This document shows, piece by piece, positions 5,912 through 8,375 of a stretch of 8,375 nt of DNA. The notes beneath the pieces are model-generated. The model was not told where the DNA came from, ran no database searches, and worked only from the letters and a program-made list of their open reading frames with translations. Within the stretch, counting starts at the first letter, position 1. Every line of letters starts with the position of its first letter. A program made the translations under genes and the position numbers. Source of the stretch: an uncultured Lachnospiraceae bacterium (GTDB taxonomy: Bacteria > Bacillota > Clostridia > Lachnospirales > Lachnospiraceae); the NCBI GenBank assembly GCA_946611525.1, contig CAMODS010000051.1, positions 1 through 8,375 on the forward strand, given 5' to 3'.

Positions 5912-8257
5912 CTAACCCCCAAAAGCCATCCCTATGAGCCTGACCACAAGGGCGGCAACCCAGGCTATGACACATTGCCATATCACCACAAAGATGGCAT
6001 ATTTATTACCAAGCTCCCTGCGTATGGAAGCGATTGCCGCCACACAGGGAGTGTAAAGCAGTGAAAATACCAAAAGACTTGATGCGGCAAGGGGTGAAAG
6101 AACCGCTGCCACCCCGCCTTCTGTTCCGAAGAGAACCTTAAGCACGGAGACCACGCTTTCCTTTGCCATAAAACCGCTTATCAGTGATGTGACTATCCTC
6201 CAGTCTCCCAGCCCTACCGGTATAAGCAGGGGTGCCAGATATCCCGATATCATAGCCAGTATGGAATCCCTGGAGTCTGTCACCATATTAAACCTGAAAT
6301 CAAAGCTTTTCAAGAACCAGACGATGATGGTTGCGATAAGGATCACCGAAAATGCTCTCTGAAGAAAGTCCTTGGATTTTTCCCAGAGCAAAAGTCCCAC
6401 GTTTTTAGCCCCGGGCATACGGTAGTTGGGCAGTTCCATAACAAAAGGAACCGCTTCACCCTTGTAATACATCTTGTAGATCAGCGCTGCCAGTATTCCC
6501 ATAAGGATACCAAGCACATAGAGTCCGATCATGATAAGTGCCTTGTGCTCGGAGAAAAAGGCATCCACGAAAAACCCGTAAATTGGAAGCTTTGCCGTGC
6601 AGCTCATAAAAGGAGTGAGCAAAATAGTCATCTTTCTGTCCCTCTCACTGGGCAGTGTACGGGATGACATGACCGCAGGCACCGTGCATCCGAAGCCTAT
6701 GAGCATCGGCACTATGCTGCGTCCCGAAAGGCCGATGCGCCTCAGTAGCTTATCCATCACAAAAGCCACCCTGGCGATATACCCGCTATCCTCCATAATG
6801 GATAAAAAGAAGAACATGGTAACTATGATGGGCAAAAAGCTAAGTACACTTCCTACTCCCTCACATATACCTTTTATGATGAGGCCGTGTAATACCTCAT
6901 TTACCCCCGCATTTACCAAAAATGCATCCAAAGCTGCTGTCACCGACTCTATCCCCATTGCCAAAAGATCCTGAAGCCAGGCTCCTATCACATTAAAGGT
7001 CAAAAAGAATACCAAACCCATGATTATGATAAAAATGGGAACAGCCGTGTATTTGCCGGTGAGGATCCGATCCAGTCTCTGGGACTTTGCCCGACCCTTG
7101 TTCTCCTGTGGCTTTGTCACGCATTCCCTGCATACCTTTGTGATGAAGGAAAAACGCATGTCGGCAATGGCAGCATTTTTATCCATCCCACACTCGTGCT
7201 CCATCTGAATGGTAAGGTGCTCCAAGAGCTCTTTTTCATTCTGATCAAGGGAAAGGGCCTCAAGCACCCTCTCATCCCCTTCGATCAGCTTGCTGGCAGC
7301 AAACCGCAGGGGCAGGCCCGCCTTTTTGGCATGATCCTCGATAAGGTGCATCACCGCATGGAGACAGCGGTGAATGGCTCCGCCATGGTCATTGATGTCG
7401 CAAAAATCCTGGCGTGAAGGCTTTTCCTGATATTTTGCTATATGGACTGCATGCTCCACCAGCTCGTGGATACCGAACTTTTTTGCGGCGGAAATGGGTA
7501 CCACCGGCGTGCCCAAAAGCTCCTCAAGGGCATTTACGTCCACCGAACCGCCGTTTTCCGTCATCTCATCCATCATGTTAAGCGCCACCACCACCGGCAC
7601 ATCCATCTCCAAAAGCTGCATGGTCAGATAGAGATTGCGCTCGATATTTGTGGCATCCACGATGTTTATGACACCCTTGGGCTTTTCATTAAGCACAAAA
7701 TCCCTGGACACCAGCTCCTCGCTGGAATAGGGAGACATGGAATAGATACCCGGCAGATCGGTGATCAGTGTGTCCTCCCTGCCCAGTATCACACCGTCCT
7801 TTCTGTCAACAGTGACACCGGGGAAGTTTCCCACATGCTGCCTGGCTCCCGTAAGCTGGTTAAAAAGGGTGGTCTTGCCGCTATTCTGGTTGCCCACCAG
7901 GGCAAAGGTCAGCGTGGTACCCTCGGGAAGGGGATCCTCATGGTCCTTCTGGTGATACTTTCCTCCCTCACCAAGGCCCGGATGCTCCTTGTGTCTGGAG
8001 CCGGACTTTTTTGCCTCATCCTCTGTTACTGCGGCAATGGGTTCCACCTCTATCTGCGCCGCATCATCCATCCTTAATGTGAGTTCATATCCATGGATGC
8101 GGATCTCCATGGGATCACCAAGGGGTGCATATTTGATCACCTTGACCTTGGCTTTCGGGATCACGCCCATATCCAAAAAGTGCTGGCGCAGTGCACCGCT
8201 GCCGCCAACTGAGCTTATCCTGGCCGATCTTCCTATCTCTAATTCCTTTAATGTCAT
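5912..8257 (-). CDS. feoB: Fused FeoA-FeoB ferrous iron transport protein
   Basis: Inner-membrane Fe(II) importer of 781 residues in which a FeoA domain is joined to the front of FeoB. Residues 1-75 are FeoA (SH3-like fold): LRQHFLDMGVIPKAKVKVIK, then GDPMEIRIHGYELTLR. A linker, about 76-113, is rich in charge and carries four histidines (89, 92, 102, 106). The G-protein domain follows: G1 GNQNSGKTT (122-130), G2 region GVTVDR, G3 DLPG (167-170), G4 NMMD (227-230) and G5 SAA (257-259). A helical GDI-like region precedes the membrane part, which runs from about 405 to the end and contains two Gate repeats (ILLTPFMSCTAKLPIYG with Cys553; LLYTPCVAAIASIRRELG with Cys738) and GFGCTVPAVM (Cys524). 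No FeoC is visible. The ATG has AGAGGAGAGG upstream and overlaps the previous stop as ATGA; the uxaC ATG follows two bases after its stop. In related bacteria feo genes answer to Fur-type or FNR-type regulators, but any promoter lies outside this window. Confidence 0.96.
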   Translation of the reverse strand: MTLKELEIGRSARISSVGGSGALRQHFLDMGVIPKAKVKVIKYAPLGDPMEIRIHGYELTLRMDDAAQIEVEPIAAVTEDEAKKSGSRHKEHPGLGEGGKYHQKDHEDPLPEGTTLTFALVGNQNSGKTTLFNQLTGARQHVGNFPGVTVDRKDGVILGREDTLITDLPGIYSMSPYSSEELVSRDFVLNEKPKGVINIVDATNIERNLYLTMQLLEMDVPVVVALNMMDEMTENGGSVDVNALEELLGTPVVPISAAKKFGIHELVEHAVHIAKYQEKPSRQDFCDINDHGGAIHRCLHAVMHLIEDHAKKAGLPLRFAASKLIEGDERVLEALSLDQNEKELLEHLTIQMEHECGMDKNAAIADMRFSFITKVCRECVTKPQENKGRAKSQRLDRILTGKYTAVPIFIIIMGLVFFLTFNVIGAWLQDLLAMGIESVTAALDAFLVNAGVNEVLHGLIIKGICEGVGSVLSFLPIIVTMFFFLSIMEDSGYIARVAFVMDKLLRRIGLSGRSIVPMLIGFGCTVPAVMSSRTLPSERDRKMTILLTPFMSCTAKLPIYGFFVDAFFSEHKALIMIGLYVLGILMGILAALIYKMYYKGEAVPFVMELPNYRMPGAKNVGLLLWEKSKDFLQRAFSVILIATIIVWFLKSFDFRFNMVTDSRDSILAMISGYLAPLLIPVGLGDWRIVTSLISGFMAKESVVSVLKVLFGTEGGVAAVLSPLAASSLLVFSLLYTPCVAAIASIRRELGNKYAIFVVIWQCVIAWVAALVVRLIGMAFGG

Positions 8258-8375
8258 TTCGCCTCTCCTCTGATACGATCGTATTCTTTGAAAAACTCCC
8301 GGGATGACATACGGTAGGCTCCGGATCCTGAAACTATCACCTGCTCTGCAGCATCCGAGGTCACCACCGTAATGC
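8254..8375 (-). CDS. YacP/Rae1-like NYN-domain protein, C-terminal end (gene runs off the right edge)
   Basis: Only the last 39 residues are in the window, beginning ITVVTSDAAEQVIVSGSGAY and then RMSSREFFKEYDRIRGEAK. The pattern VTSD-x-x-EQ-x-I-x-x-G-x-GA-x-R-x-S-x-RE is the conserved end of the YacP-like NYN family (PIN-like RNase fold). In Bacillus subtilis this family is Rae1, an endoribonuclease that cleaves mRNA at the ribosomal A site. The acidic catalytic residues expected near the N-terminus are outside the window, apart from the VTSD aspartate. Its TGA stop (8254-8256) overlaps the feoAB ATG, giving ATGA, so the two are probably translationally coupled. The family call rests on a short tail, so moderate certainty. 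Confidence 0.7.
   Translation of the reverse strand, partial: ITVVTSDAAEQVIVSGSGAYRMSSREFFKEYDRIRGEAK

Noticed and set aside
5910..5981. N-terminal extension of uxaC to an upstream ATG
   Set aside because: The 24 extra residues only read the end of feoAB in another frame, lack uronate isomerase similarity, and the ATG at 5909 has its own ribosome site and gives the family length.
7442..8077. Plus-strand open frame of 211 codons opposite feoAB
   Set aside because: It lies wholly antisense to well-conserved FeoA and G-domain coding sequence and its translation shows no recognisable family; a shadow frame.

Overview
The window looks like chromosome of a low-to-medium-GC Firmicute in class Clostridia, most likely Lachnospiraceae or a close relative. 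The reasons are strong Shine-Dalgarno sites before nearly every gene, an S1-domain protein of the clostridial type, an NrdG2-type radical SAM activase (an anaerobe marker), a fused FeoA-FeoB iron transporter, and short hairpin repeats of a kind seen between clostridial genes. Family-level placement is inference; no rRNA or other phylogenetic marker is present.

Layout, right to left on the minus strand: the 3' end of a YacP/Rae1-like NYN-domain gene (8254-8375) overlaps by four bases a fused feoA-feoB gene (5912-8257). Two bases later comes glucuronate isomerase uxaC (4509-5909), and two bases after that a RimJ/RimL-type GNAT acetyltransferase (3952-4506). This is a tightly packed, probably co-transcribed and translationally coupled set with no obvious common pathway. 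It meets a plus-strand radical SAM activase (3141-3863) tail to tail across a 74-base imperfect inverted repeat (3871-3944), a likely two-way terminator. The activase has a good promoter (TTGGAA, 17-base spacer, TATAAT) in a 91-base divergent region shared with tadA. Minus-strand genes then continue leftward: tadA (2504-3049), a membrane-anchored type B carboxylesterase (659-2449) and the first 194 codons of an S1 ribosomal protein gene (1-584, running off the window).

The genes cover tRNA wobble editing (tadA), translation (S1), ribosome-linked mRNA cleavage (possibly the NYN protein), ferrous iron uptake (FeoAB), uronate catabolism (UxaC), radical enzyme activation (NrdG2-like) and surface ester hydrolysis. 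Nothing resembles a mobile element, prophage, CRISPR array or defence island. No gene-free stretch exceeds about 100 bases. The points most worth a second look are the FeoA-FeoB fusion with its histidine-bearing linker, the odd FeoAB-UxaC-GNAT coupling, the large convergent hairpin, and two repeat-like hairpin elements lying just upstream of the rpsA and esterase ribosome binding sites.
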